Shown: positions 1 through 6,283 of the stretch, piece by piece | Layout of the letters: each line of letters opens with the position of its first letter | How positions within the stretch are numbered: position 1 is the first letter of the stretch | Assembly (NCBI GenBank): GCA_030731695.1 | Contig: JANQTK010000119.1 | Coordinates: forward strand, 12,975-19,288 | From: Polaribacter sp. | GTDB taxonomy: Bacteria > Bacteroidota > Bacteroidia > Flavobacteriales > Flavobacteriaceae | Length of the DNA: 6,314 nt | Reading direction: 5' to 3' | Notes under the pieces: generated by a model | Told to the model about the DNA's origin: nothing | Seen by the model: only the letters and a program-made list of their open reading frames with translations | The model's database searches: none | Program-made: the position numbers and the translations under genes

Positions 1-136
1 GATGAAAACTACGAATAATGTAAGCGAAGGAACCTTGTGTATATTTCAAACTCCTTTAGTTTTAAGAGAAAAAACAGTAAAAGGGTTGTTGTTGATGGGA
101 GCTGAAGATAATAAAATTACGTTTTACCTTTTATAA
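1..136 (+). CDS. 3' end of an unidentified gene (5' part outside window)
   Basis: An open reading frame enters from the left edge, with complete codons from base 2, and ends at TAA 134-136. It gives about 44 residues, ending in a hydrophobic, beta-strand-like stretch (KGLLLMGAEDNKITFYLL). There is an ATG at base 2, but without upstream sequence it cannot be told from an internal methionine. The tail loosely recalls the end of a tRNA-binding domain such as that of MetRS, but lacks the expected motifs, so no function is assigned. Its stop lies 17 bases before the next plus-strand start, so it may share a transcript with the kinase group downstream. Confidence 0.55.
   Translation, partial: MKTTNNVSEGTLCIFQTPLVLREKTVKGLLLMGAEDNKITFYLL
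92..125 (+). promoter_or_regulatory. possible Bacteroidota-type promoter ahead of the coiled-coil/kinase/regulator group
   Basis: TTG at 92-94 is followed after 23 bases by TACGTTTT at 118-125, seven of eight matches to the Bacteroidota -7 consensus TAnnTTTG. The spacing is at the long end of what is accepted. A start of transcription near 132 would leave a leader of about 20 bases before the ATG at 154. It lies inside the end of the previous gene and such AT-rich matches arise by chance, so this is a weak call. Confidence 0.2.
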
Positions 137-153
137 AATTATTAAAAAAACAC

Positions 154-417
154 ATGGATACAATCCCCTATTTTTTGACTTTTTTCCTGTTGATTTTTTC
201 AATTTGGACATTTTTAGGAGTTCAGAAATATCAAAACACGATTTCCAAAAAAAATACATTTTTAGAAATCGAAATTGAAAAAGAAAGAAAAAATGAAGCT
301 AAATTGACTACAGTTTCTGAGAAAATCAATGATTTAGAAAAAAATACACAACAGCAATTTTTGAATATTAAAGTTGCTATTGTAAATCTAGATTTTACTT
401 TAAAAGAAATTTTATAA
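154..417 (+). CDS. small membrane-anchored coiled-coil protein, function unknown
   Basis: This 87-residue protein has one N-terminal hydrophobic helix (about residues 5-23, rich in Phe, Leu and Ile with a Trp). A highly charged Lys/Glu-rich segment (about 30-75) follows, with heptad-like spacing typical of a coiled coil, and then a short hydrophobic end (VAIVNLDFTLKEIL). Few positive charges precede the helix and many follow it, which favours an N-out, C-in topology with the coiled coil in the cytoplasm; this is inference. It starts 17 bases after the previous stop and ends 23 bases before the sensor kinase, so it is probably cotranscribed with the two-component pair. I do not recognise the family. 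The start is supported by an A-rich leader and by the helix beginning right after it. Confidence 0.7.
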   Translation: MDTIPYFLTFFLLIFSIWTFLGVQKYQNTISKKNTFLEIEIEKERKNEAKLTTVSEKINDLEKNTQQQFLNIKVAIVNLDFTLKEIL

Positions 418-440
418 ATTTAAGGACTTATTTTTCACAT

Positions 441-2402
441 ATGAAACAAAACAGATTGCGTATTATTTTACTTTTTATTATTGGGATTGTTTCATTTGCA
501 AATTTTGCGCAACAAAAACAAATTGATGCTTTAAAAGAACAGCTTAAAAATCGCTCAATTTCAGATTCACTAAAAATAAAATATTTGGGTGATTTGGGTT
601 GGTATTATTCAAGTTTTTCTTCAGATTCTGCTTTTAAATATAACAAACTTGCATTAGCACTTTCCAAAAAAACGAACAATTTAGGTGGCATTTCACAAGC
701 TTATAACGATTTAGGAATTGTGCACTATCGTTTGTCGCAATTTGATTCTTCATTGGTTTATTATAGAAAATCTTTAACTATCAGAAAAAAAATCAAAGAT
801 AACGTTGGTATTGCAAGTTTATATAACAAAATTGGTATATCACACAATCAATTATTTCAATTAGATTCCGCCATTTTTTATGCCTTTGAATCTTTGAAAA
901 TTTATGAAAAATTAGGCCAAAAAAGATTTGTTGCAGCCAATTTAAACAACATTGCAAACCTTTATAAAGACACCAAACAATTCCAAAAAGCATTTGAAAA
1001 ACATCAAGAAGCGCTAAAAATTAGAACCTCATTAAACGATGAAAAAGGAATTTTAGAATCGTTTGTGGGTCTTGGAAATGTTCATATTGCACTCAAAAAT
1101 ATTGATAGTGCCAAAGTGTATTATGAAAAAAGTTTAGAAATTGGAACTAAATTGAACGCTATCAATGAATTATCTACAATTTACAACAACTTAGGAACAC
1201 TTTACAAAAGCGAAAACGACTTTAGCAAATCATTCGAAAACTTTAAAAAATCATTGCAAATACGACAACAACTTCAAGATAATTACGGCATTGCTAGTAC
1301 TTTATTGAGTTTAAGTGATTTGCAAATGAAACAAAAAAACTATCTGGAATCCGAAAGATATTTACATCAAGGATTATCAATTTCAAAAAAAATCAAAGCG
1401 AATGAATTGCAACAAGATGCTTACAAGCAATTCATGGAGCTAAAAGCCTATTTAAAACAGCCTGATAGTGTGAGTTTTTACAAAGAAAAATTCATAGAAA
1501 TGCAAGAATTGTTGATTAATAATAAAGTAATTCTACAACTTTCTGAACTAGAAACCAAATATCAAACTGCGCAAAAAGAAGCTGAAATTTCCGCACAAAA
1601 AGAAATCGTTCTGAAGCAAGAATTGGCTTTGAAAAACAAAAGTTTGTATGCAACCATTGTCACTTTTGCGCTTTTATTTTTAGGATTACTATTCTTCGCA
1701 AACTACAAGAAAAATCAGTTTAAACGCAAACAATTGCAAAAAGAAATTGACTTAAAAGATGCTTTGGCGACCATTAAAACTCAAAATAGATTGCAAGAAC
1801 AACGCCTCAGAATTTCGAGAGATTTGCATGACAATATTGGTGCGCAACTCACATTTATAATCTCGTCTTTAGACAATTTAAAATATCTTTCTAAAGACGC
1901 AAATGATTCTTTGAAAGAAAAATTAACCAACATCAGTTCGTTTACTTCAGACACTATTTTTCAATTGCGAGACACGATTTGGGCAATGAATAAAGCCGAA
2001 ATTTCGGTGGAAGATTTGCACACAAGAGTGTTGTCTTTTATACAAAAAGCAAAAAAAGCAGTTCCAAAAACAGAATTTGACATCAACTATGATATTGATA
2101 CAAATATTGGGTTTTCGTCCTTGGTAGGCATCAATATTTTTAGAGTAATTCAAGAAGCAATCAACAACGCAATTAAATATGCTGATGCTAAAAAAATTAT
2201 GATTCATTTATATAAAGATGAAACCATTTTTAAAGTTTCGATTATTGATGATGGAAAAGGATTTGACATTAAAAAAGTAGATTTGGGAAATGGCTTGGCA
2301 AATATGGAACAACGTATTTCTGAGATAAATGCTTCCATTTCAATTGATTCATCCATAGAAAAAGGAACAAAAATCGAGATTCAGTTGCCGTTAAAAAATT
2401 AA
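441..2402 (+). CDS. TPR-repeat sensor histidine kinase (HisKA_3/HPK7 type)
   Basis: This is a 653-residue membrane sensor kinase. Residues 1-23 form a signal peptide (basic start, IILLFIIGIV core, likely cleavage after Ala23). Residues 41-360 hold about eight tetratricopeptide-like units with an exact 40-residue period, best preserved in units 81-320 (pattern YNxLGxxY...F..A..YYxKSLxI). These should lie in the periplasm and sense a ligand or partner. Residues 361-400 look coiled-coil, and 402-420 form the single membrane helix. The dimerisation/phosphotransfer helix carries RISRDLHDNIGAQL with phospho-acceptor His463. The ATPase domain shows the N box (QEAINNA, Asn576), DDGKGFD at 603-609 and GNGLANM at 616-622, and ends at LPLKN. 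All kinase motifs are intact. The partner is the response regulator 10 bases downstream. The signal is unknown. The glutamine of the usual DxxxQ phosphatase motif is shifted by one residue. Confidence 0.95.
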   Translation: MKQNRLRIILLFIIGIVSFANFAQQKQIDALKEQLKNRSISDSLKIKYLGDLGWYYSSFSSDSAFKYNKLALALSKKTNNLGGISQAYNDLGIVHYRLSQFDSSLVYYRKSLTIRKKIKDNVGIASLYNKIGISHNQLFQLDSAIFYAFESLKIYEKLGQKRFVAANLNNIANLYKDTKQFQKAFEKHQEALKIRTSLNDEKGILESFVGLGNVHIALKNIDSAKVYYEKSLEIGTKLNAINELSTIYNNLGTLYKSENDFSKSFENFKKSLQIRQQLQDNYGIASTLLSLSDLQMKQKNYLESERYLHQGLSISKKIKANELQQDAYKQFMELKAYLKQPDSVSFYKEKFIEMQELLINNKVILQLSELETKYQTAQKEAEISAQKEIVLKQELALKNKSLYATIVTFALLFLGLLFFANYKKNQFKRKQLQKEIDLKDALATIKTQNRLQEQRLRISRDLHDNIGAQLTFIISSLDNLKYLSKDANDSLKEKLTNISSFTSDTIFQLRDTIWAMNKAEISVEDLHTRVLSFIQKAKKAVPKTEFDINYDIDTNIGFSSLVGINIFRVIQEAINNAIKYADAKKIMIHLYKDETIFKVSIIDDGKGFDIKKVDLGNGLANMEQRISEINASISIDSSIEKGTKIEIQLPLKN

Positions 2403-2412
2403 AATAGCCTTT

Positions 2413-3066
2413 ATGAATTTGAAAATTTGCATTGCAGAAGACAATTATTTTTTGATGAAAGCTATCAAAGAAAAGCTCTCTTTTTTTGATGATATTTCCA
2501 TAAAATTTACTGGAAATAATGGTGCAGAATTGATTGGAAAACTAGAAGAAAATCATCATATTGATGTTATTTTGATGGATATTCAAATGCCAGTAATGGA
2601 TGGAATCAAAGCAACAGAATTGATAAAAAATAAATATCCACACATAAAAATCATTATGCTAACAGTTTCTGATGATGATGAAGACGTTTTTAAATCTATA
2701 AAAGCTGGGGCAAATGGGTATTTATTAAAAGAAATTGAAGCCGAAAATTTGCATCATTGTATTGTAGAAGTTACACAAGGTGGCGCACCAATGACACCTA
2801 GTATTGCATTAAAAACATTGAATTTATTGAGAAATCCTGAGAGAATTTCTGTACAATCAGCAGAATTTGATGAAGTAGAACTTACTAAAAGAGAAATCGA
2901 AATTTTAATGCAATTGAGCAAAGGATTGAATTACAATGAAATTTCTGACAACCTCATTATTTCTCCATCTACTGTTCGAAAACACATTGAAAATATTTAC
3001 AAAAAACTACAGGTTCACAGTAAAATGGAAGCTGTAATGTTGGCTCAAAAACGAAACTTGATTTAG
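2413..3066 (+). CDS. NarL/LuxR-family response regulator
   Basis: This 217-residue protein has a receiver domain (about 1-122) and a LuxR/GerE helix-turn-helix domain (about 154-217). Receiver landmarks are all present: acidic pair Glu9/Asp10, phospho-acceptor Asp56 in LMDIQMPVMDG, Thr84 in MLTVSDD, and Lys106 in GANGYLLK. The DNA-binding domain shows the typical LTKREIEILMQLSKG start and SPSTVRKHIENIYKKL recognition helix. Length is normal for the family. It starts 10 bases after the kinase stop, so the two form one operon and almost certainly one phosphorelay: kinase His463 to regulator Asp56. The regulator acts in the cytoplasm as a transcription factor; targets cannot be read from the window, and I see no clear inverted-repeat operator nearby. 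Its stop faces the minus-strand rhodanese stop at a distance of 6 bases. Confidence 0.95.
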   Translation: MNLKICIAEDNYFLMKAIKEKLSFFDDISIKFTGNNGAELIGKLEENHHIDVILMDIQMPVMDGIKATELIKNKYPHIKIIMLTVSDDDEDVFKSIKAGANGYLLKEIEAENLHHCIVEVTQGGAPMTPSIALKTLNLLRNPERISVQSAEFDEVELTKREIEILMQLSKGLNYNEISDNLIISPSTVRKHIENIYKKLQVHSKMEAVMLAQKRNLI

Positions 3067-3072
3067 GAAAAA

Positions 3073-3387
3073 CTATTTCCCAGTATACTGATCTACATTT
3101 TGCCAAGGTCCACCATTGATAACATCAATTCCATGTTGTTTTAAAAATTGGGTAGCTTGACCACTTCTTGCTCCACTTCTACACACTGCAATGATTGGTT
3201 TTTTCCACGATTTAATTTCGTCAATTTTTACAGGAACTAAGTTCAAAACAATGTGTTTTGAACCATCAATATGCCCCTCATTCCACTCCTCCTGAGTTCT
3301 AACATCTAAAATGATGGCATCATTTTTTAAATATTCTTTTATTTCTAAGCTCATATTTTTTGGTTTAAACATGTCAAAAAATCCCAT
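3073..3387 (-). CDS. single-domain rhodanese-like protein
   Basis: This 104-residue cytoplasmic protein forms one rhodanese fold. The motifs are DVRTQEEWNEGHI at 28-40, the active-site loop CRSGARS at 69-75 with catalytic Cys69, and the closing NGGPW at 91-95. Proteins of this type carry sulfur as a cysteine persulfide (sulfurtransferase, PspE/GlpE-like); the acceptor is not known here. There is no signal peptide, only a short basic lead (MGFFDMFKPK). The start lies 12 bases after the hydroxylase stop on the same strand, within an A-rich leader, so it is probably the second gene of an operon with the hydroxylase. No mechanistic link between the two is evident. The active-site loop is complete, so the enzyme should be functional. 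Confidence 0.9.
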   Translation of the reverse strand: MGFFDMFKPKNMSLEIKEYLKNDAIILDVRTQEEWNEGHIDGSKHIVLNLVPVKIDEIKSWKKPIIAVCRSGARSGQATQFLKQHGIDVINGGPWQNVDQYTGK

Positions 3388-3399
3388 GTTACTTTTTTT

Positions 3400-5157
3400 T
3401 TAAAATTCGCACAAATTTAAACCATTTTCAATCAATCTTGTGTAACTTTTATTACTTTTCAACTCTTCTAAACTTTTTAATAATGCCGATTTTATAGAGA
3501 AATTATTTTTCAATGCCAATTCATACAGTTCTAAAAGCAACAACCATTGGTTTGGAAACTGCTCTAAAAGTTGATTAAAAACATCTATAATTTCTGATTC
3601 GTTAATCTTAGAATGCGTTCTGATTTCTCTCACTTTCTGATATAATGTGTACAATTTTCTCTCATTTTCAGAGTACACAATTTTGTGTGTTTTGGTGTCA
3701 GAAACCTTTCCAAAATCCGAAAATGATGCAACATCTGCAGCACCTGCGTATGCTGAAACTACTTCTTTTCCTATTGCCATGTCATAAATTCCCCACTCTG
3801 GTTTGAATAAAATTTCGTCTTTAAAAGTTACTGTACATTCATCCAACGTAATCAGTAGAATTTTTCCACGCAAATCTCTGGTTCCCGTAATTGCTTTTCC
3901 TTTTACAATCACACCACTTTCAAATTCGAGTGTCATAAATTCGCCTTCATAAATTCCATAAGCTTTTAAATCTCTTGGACTCATGTCTTCAATTGGTAAA
4001 TTGATGCCTTTCAATTTACCAACAGGACTTCCAAATCCATTTTTGTGATGCGAAATTCCATGACCAATCAATTCTTTATCTCTGTTAGACAAAGCGGTTT
4101 CGCCAGATGTTTGAAAATACGCAACTTTATTATGTTTATCTTGAATTACCTTTGTGAAAATTCCTGAAATTTGAATTCCTGTGGTCAATTCAATGGTTCC
4201 TAAACTGTTAGAATCAATCAATTTTTGGATGCCTTTTAAACCACCTGTTCTCAAAGCCATTGTGTTTGCAAATTCGTCTAACACCAAACTCAAATAAGCA
4301 AAATCGGGTGTTACAAATAATTGAGGTTGGGGTTTTGTAATATCGAAATTTACGTTTGCTGCTTCAATAGAATAAGGGGCTTTTTTTACGCTATCTTGCA
4401 TACACCAAGCACTCTCGCCAATAGAAGATAGCAATCCTGCTCCATAAATCTTGGGGTTTTCTAGGGTTCCAATCAAGCCATATTCTACTGTCCACCAATG
4501 TAAATTTCGGATTTGTGCCATTTCAGACAATTCACCCATATTTTCTTGTAAAAATTCTACTGTTGATTGTGCTGCTATAATTTCATCTTCCTTAGCATTT
4601 GGATCTTCTTTTAAAATAGACAACAATCTAATAGCTTCATACATTTCATAATCTTTGGATGATGAAATGGCTTTACTACCAATTTCGCCAAAACGTCTTA
4701 AATATTCAGCATATTCCGGATTTGAAATTATTGGTGCATGACCTGCAGCTTCGTGAATAATATCTGGAGCTGGCGTGTATTCAATGTGATTGATGGTGCG
4801 CATATCAGAGGCAATTACCAACACATTATAGGCCTGAAATTCCATAAAAGCATTTGGCGGAATAAAACCATCAACAGAAACTGCAGCCCAACCAATTTCT
4901 TTCAAAATTCGATTCATACCTTCCATATGAGGAATATTTTCGATAGAAATTCCTGTTTTTCCCAATCCCGCTAAATAAGATGTATGTGCCACTTTGCTCA
5001 AATAATCCACATTCATTCGCATCACATATCTCCAAACAGCCTGATTTTGAGGCGTATATTCCTCATAAGGTTGTTTCACAATAAATTTGTGTAAATGTTT
5101 TGGTAGTTTTTTGGTGACTTCATTGAGTTCAAAATGGGATTCCATTGTATATTTCAT
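3400..5157 (-). CDS. phhA: phenylalanine 4-monooxygenase (aromatic amino acid hydroxylase), long Bacteroidota form
   Basis: This 585-residue enzyme is of the pterin-dependent aromatic amino acid hydroxylase family and should convert phenylalanine to tyrosine with O2 and a tetrahydropterin in the cytoplasm. The catalytic domain spans about residues 25-300. The iron ligands are visible: His135 and His140 in PDIIHEAAGHAP and Glu225 in WWTVEYGL. The family signature YGAGLLSSIGE is at 238-248. Proteobacterial PhhA proteins are about 260-300 residues; here a further 275 residues follow (about 310-585). That extension has a probable beta-rich part up to about 480 and a helical tail, and is not an ACT domain. 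As far as I recall, the long form is usual in Bacteroidota. There is no N-terminal regulatory domain. Met5 (codon at 5143-5145) is an alternative start; the first ATG is kept because its leader is A/T-rich and ordinary. The substrate could also be tryptophan or tyrosine, but phenylalanine is by far the likeliest. Confidence 0.92.
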   Translation of the reverse strand: MKYTMESHFELNEVTKKLPKHLHKFIVKQPYEEYTPQNQAVWRYVMRMNVDYLSKVAHTSYLAGLGKTGISIENIPHMEGMNRILKEIGWAAVSVDGFIPPNAFMEFQAYNVLVIASDMRTINHIEYTPAPDIIHEAAGHAPIISNPEYAEYLRRFGEIGSKAISSSKDYEMYEAIRLLSILKEDPNAKEDEIIAAQSTVEFLQENMGELSEMAQIRNLHWWTVEYGLIGTLENPKIYGAGLLSSIGESAWCMQDSVKKAPYSIEAANVNFDITKPQPQLFVTPDFAYLSLVLDEFANTMALRTGGLKGIQKLIDSNSLGTIELTTGIQISGIFTKVIQDKHNKVAYFQTSGETALSNRDKELIGHGISHHKNGFGSPVGKLKGINLPIEDMSPRDLKAYGIYEGEFMTLEFESGVIVKGKAITGTRDLRGKILLITLDECTVTFKDEILFKPEWGIYDMAIGKEVVSAYAGAADVASFSDFGKVSDTKTHKIVYSENERKLYTLYQKVREIRTHSKINESEIIDVFNQLLEQFPNQWLLLLELYELALKNNFSIKSALLKSLEELKSNKSYTRLIENGLNLCEF

Positions 5158-5271
5158 AAAAATTACTTGGTAAAATTACGAATTTTGTAAATCAATCTTC
5201 AAAAAATACCTGTTAAAACTTAATGAACACTCTTTTAAATAAAATTTATTATATTTAGTTTTTTCAATATA
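5158..5271. promoter_or_regulatory. divergent intergenic region, probable promoters for the hydroxylase and the tail-anchored protein
   Basis: These 114 bases separate two genes that point away from each other, so both promoters should be here. Box matches are imperfect. On the minus strand, 5200-5208 reads TATTTTTTG (TAnnTTTG with one extra T), 43 bases before the hydroxylase start, without a good upstream TTG. On the plus strand, 5250-5257 reads TATATTTA, only 14 bases before the ATG at 5272. I see no operator-like inverted repeat or riboswitch fold. Confidence 0.35.
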
Positions 5272-5538
5272 ATGGCTAAAGAAGGATTTGTTGCGCACAT
5301 TTTTGATAGTATAAAAAGCGATAAAAGAAATCGTAGTTCTACTTACGAAAAAATCAAAAATTTTAAAAAAGGAAACAATATTCAAGTTTTTTTTAAGAAA
5401 AAAGCAACCGAAAGTCAACTTACCAGAATCAGAGAAAAAATTCAAGAGGAAAATAAAAAAGCATTAAAAAAAAATATAATTCTAATTACAATTCTGATTT
5501 TACTACTCATCTACGTTAACGCTTTCGTAAAATTTTAA
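5272..5538 (+). CDS. small tail-anchored membrane protein, function unknown
   Basis: This 88-residue protein has a strongly basic, hydrophilic N-terminal part (residues 1-67, many Lys, Arg and Glu, helix-forming around 45-66). A single C-terminal membrane helix follows (about 68-86, NIILITILILLLIYVNAFV), with only two residues after it. This is a tail-anchored arrangement, with the basic part expected in the cytoplasm. Isoleucine codons are mostly ATT/ATC (2 ATA of 12), matching the neighbouring core genes. I do not recognise the family; small one-helix proteins like this are common in flavobacterial genomes. The overlapping minus-strand reading frame at 5176-5445 has low-complexity Phe/Ser-rich translation and is taken as a shadow. 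Confidence 0.65.
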   Translation: MAKEGFVAHIFDSIKSDKRNRSSTYEKIKNFKKGNNIQVFFKKKATESQLTRIREKIQEENKKALKKNIILITILILLLIYVNAFVKF

Positions 5539-5559
5539 AAAAACCTCTCAAAACTTTTG

Positions 5560-5567
5560 TAACTTTA
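5560..5567 (+). promoter_or_regulatory. promoter -7-like box before the 20-codon ORF
   Basis: TAACTTTA matches TAnnTTTG in seven of eight positions. Transcription would start near 5574 and give a leader of about 34 bases ending in an A-rich stretch just before the ATG at 5608, a typical Bacteroidota arrangement. No clear TTG box is seen 17-23 bases upstream. It would drive the short ORF and the following membrane protein gene. Confidence 0.4.
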
Positions 5568-5607
5568 CTCTTTAATTTTTTCAAACAAACTATTAAAAAA
5601 AATATAC

Positions 5608-5670
5608 ATGGGTAATGTTGAAAAACCAATCACTAATTCATATCGTGTTTTAGTTGAAGATTTTGAATAA
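5608..5670 (+). pseudogene. 20-codon ORF, probable 5' stump of a truncated gene
   Basis: ATG at 5608 opens 20 codons, ending with TAA 5668-5670. The ORF has a normal-looking leader (promoter-like box and A-rich stretch before the ATG), but the product is far too short for a normal protein. The segment KPITNSYRVLVEDF resembles, from memory, the start of flavobacterial dual-specificity-phosphatase-like proteins that read PxxNSYWVxxxxFxAGEYPG. The match covers Pro, Asn-Ser-Tyr, Val and the spaced Phe, and the reading breaks off right where AGEYPG would begin. The other two forward frames also stop within a few codons, so a single frameshift does not restore it. Alternatives are a real short leader peptide, since the next gene starts 6 bases later, or a chance ORF. 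Confidence 0.35.
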
Positions 5671-5676
5671 TTAAAT

Positions 5677-6132
5677 ATGAAATTATACAAAATCACTAAG
5701 TTATTTACGCTAGTTATTATATCACTCATAATAGTGTTTATGAGTGTCTTAATTTATAAAAAAACTAATGTCTTTTCTTTTAAGGAACCAAAAATCGATA
5801 GATTTATATTTCTCTTTGAAAGGTATACTCAAATTCAATTTCCGAAATCTGGAGAAATAGTTAAGAAAAAAAATAATTACGGGATTAATGATGGTATAGA
5901 AGCTGCCATAATAAAAGTTAAAGATAGTTCAGAGTTTTTTAAATTGAAGAATGATATAATTGGAAGGACTTTTATGATCTCAAAAAAATGGGAACCAGGA
6001 ATAGGATATTTTAGTTCAGATATTTTTTTTAATGAAGGATTAATAGACACAGTTGTTTCTAGTAATAAAGACTTATTAGTTATAGCTTTTACAAAAGATG
6101 GATATAAGATTATTTTCGAAAAAACATGGTAA
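5677..6132 (+). CDS. membrane-anchored protein of unknown function, possibly acquired
   Basis: This 151-residue protein has a short basic start (MKLYKITK), one hydrophobic helix at about 9-27, and a soluble domain of about 120 residues expected outside the cytoplasm. There is no Cys for a lipoprotein. The domain has mixed charged and aromatic segments (for example KKWEPGIGYFSSDIFF at 103-118) and ends in a likely beta hairpin (LLVIAFTKDGYKIIFEK). I do not recognise it. Isoleucine codon use differs sharply from its neighbours: 12 of 23 are ATA, against 4 of 27 in the response regulator, and two of its three Arg codons are AGG. This suggests a different origin. It starts 6 bases after the 20-codon ORF and may depend on that promoter and on translation reaching it. 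It ends 79 bases before a probable terminator. Confidence 0.65.
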   Translation: MKLYKITKLFTLVIISLIIVFMSVLIYKKTNVFSFKEPKIDRFIFLFERYTQIQFPKSGEIVKKKNNYGINDGIEAAIIKVKDSSEFFKLKNDIIGRTFMISKKWEPGIGYFSSDIFFNEGLIDTVVSSNKDLLVIAFTKDGYKIIFEKTW

Positions 6133-6211
6133 ATTCAAAAGCGGATTTGTATCTTAAATTCACATGTCTAAACAGAAAAGTATGAAATCTTAAACTTTTA
6201 ATTCACTTTCG

Positions 6212-6237
6212 AAAAATCTGTATTTTCAGATTTTTTT
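6212..6237 (+). terminator. probable intrinsic terminator
   Basis: AAAAATCTG (6212-6220) and CAGATTTTT (6227-6235) form a perfect 9-base-pair stem around the 6-base loop TATTTT, and the T run continues to 6237. The stem is GC-poor (two G-C pairs, next to the loop), which is normal for such an AT-rich genome. It follows the membrane protein gene by 79 bases. The A run on the other side means it could also stop transcripts coming from the right. Confidence 0.5.
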
Positions 6238-6256
6238 CTAAAAAATTAAAAATTCT

Positions 6257-6283
6257 AAAATAAGGAAAACTAATCCTAATTTT
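6257..6283. repeat. imperfect AT-rich inverted repeat
   Basis: AAAATAAGGA (6257-6266) pairs with TCCTAATTTT (6274-6283) with one A-A mismatch around a 7-base loop. It lies 20 bases after the probable terminator in the last non-coding stretch. It could be a second, weaker terminator, perhaps for a minus-strand gene beyond the right edge, or a chance palindrome in AT-rich DNA. Confidence 0.25.

Noticed and set aside
1..136. Reading the left-edge gene as the C-terminus of methionyl-tRNA synthetase
   Set aside because: Only a vague likeness around LLLMGAEDNK; the expected conserved residues and ending are absent, so no name is given.
422..426. AAGGA as a Shine-Dalgarno site for the kinase
   Set aside because: It lies 14 bases before the ATG, too far for a functional site, and Flavobacteriia rarely rely on such sites.
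793..993. 66-codon ORF on the minus strand inside the kinase gene
   Set aside because: It is antisense to conserved TPR repeats, its translation is low-complexity and Cys/Trp/Phe-rich, and it has no leader of its own.
1947..2207. 86-codon ORF on the minus strand inside the kinase domain
   Set aside because: It is antisense to the conserved N-box region, and its Phe/Cys-rich translation is typical of a complement frame in AT-rich DNA.
4451..4974. Two plus-strand ORFs (4451-4651 and 4738-4974) opposite the hydroxylase
   Set aside because: Both lie antisense to the most conserved catalytic region, including the iron ligands, and show no recognisable protein features.
5176..5445. 89-codon minus-strand ORF overlapping the tail-anchored gene
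   Set aside because: Its Phe/Ser/Lys-rich translation lacks domain features, while the opposite frame gives a sensible basic domain plus membrane helix. The two cannot easily both be real.
6164..6193. Nine-codon ORF after the last gene
   Set aside because: It is too short, Lys/Ser-only in character, and has no promoter-like box or leader.
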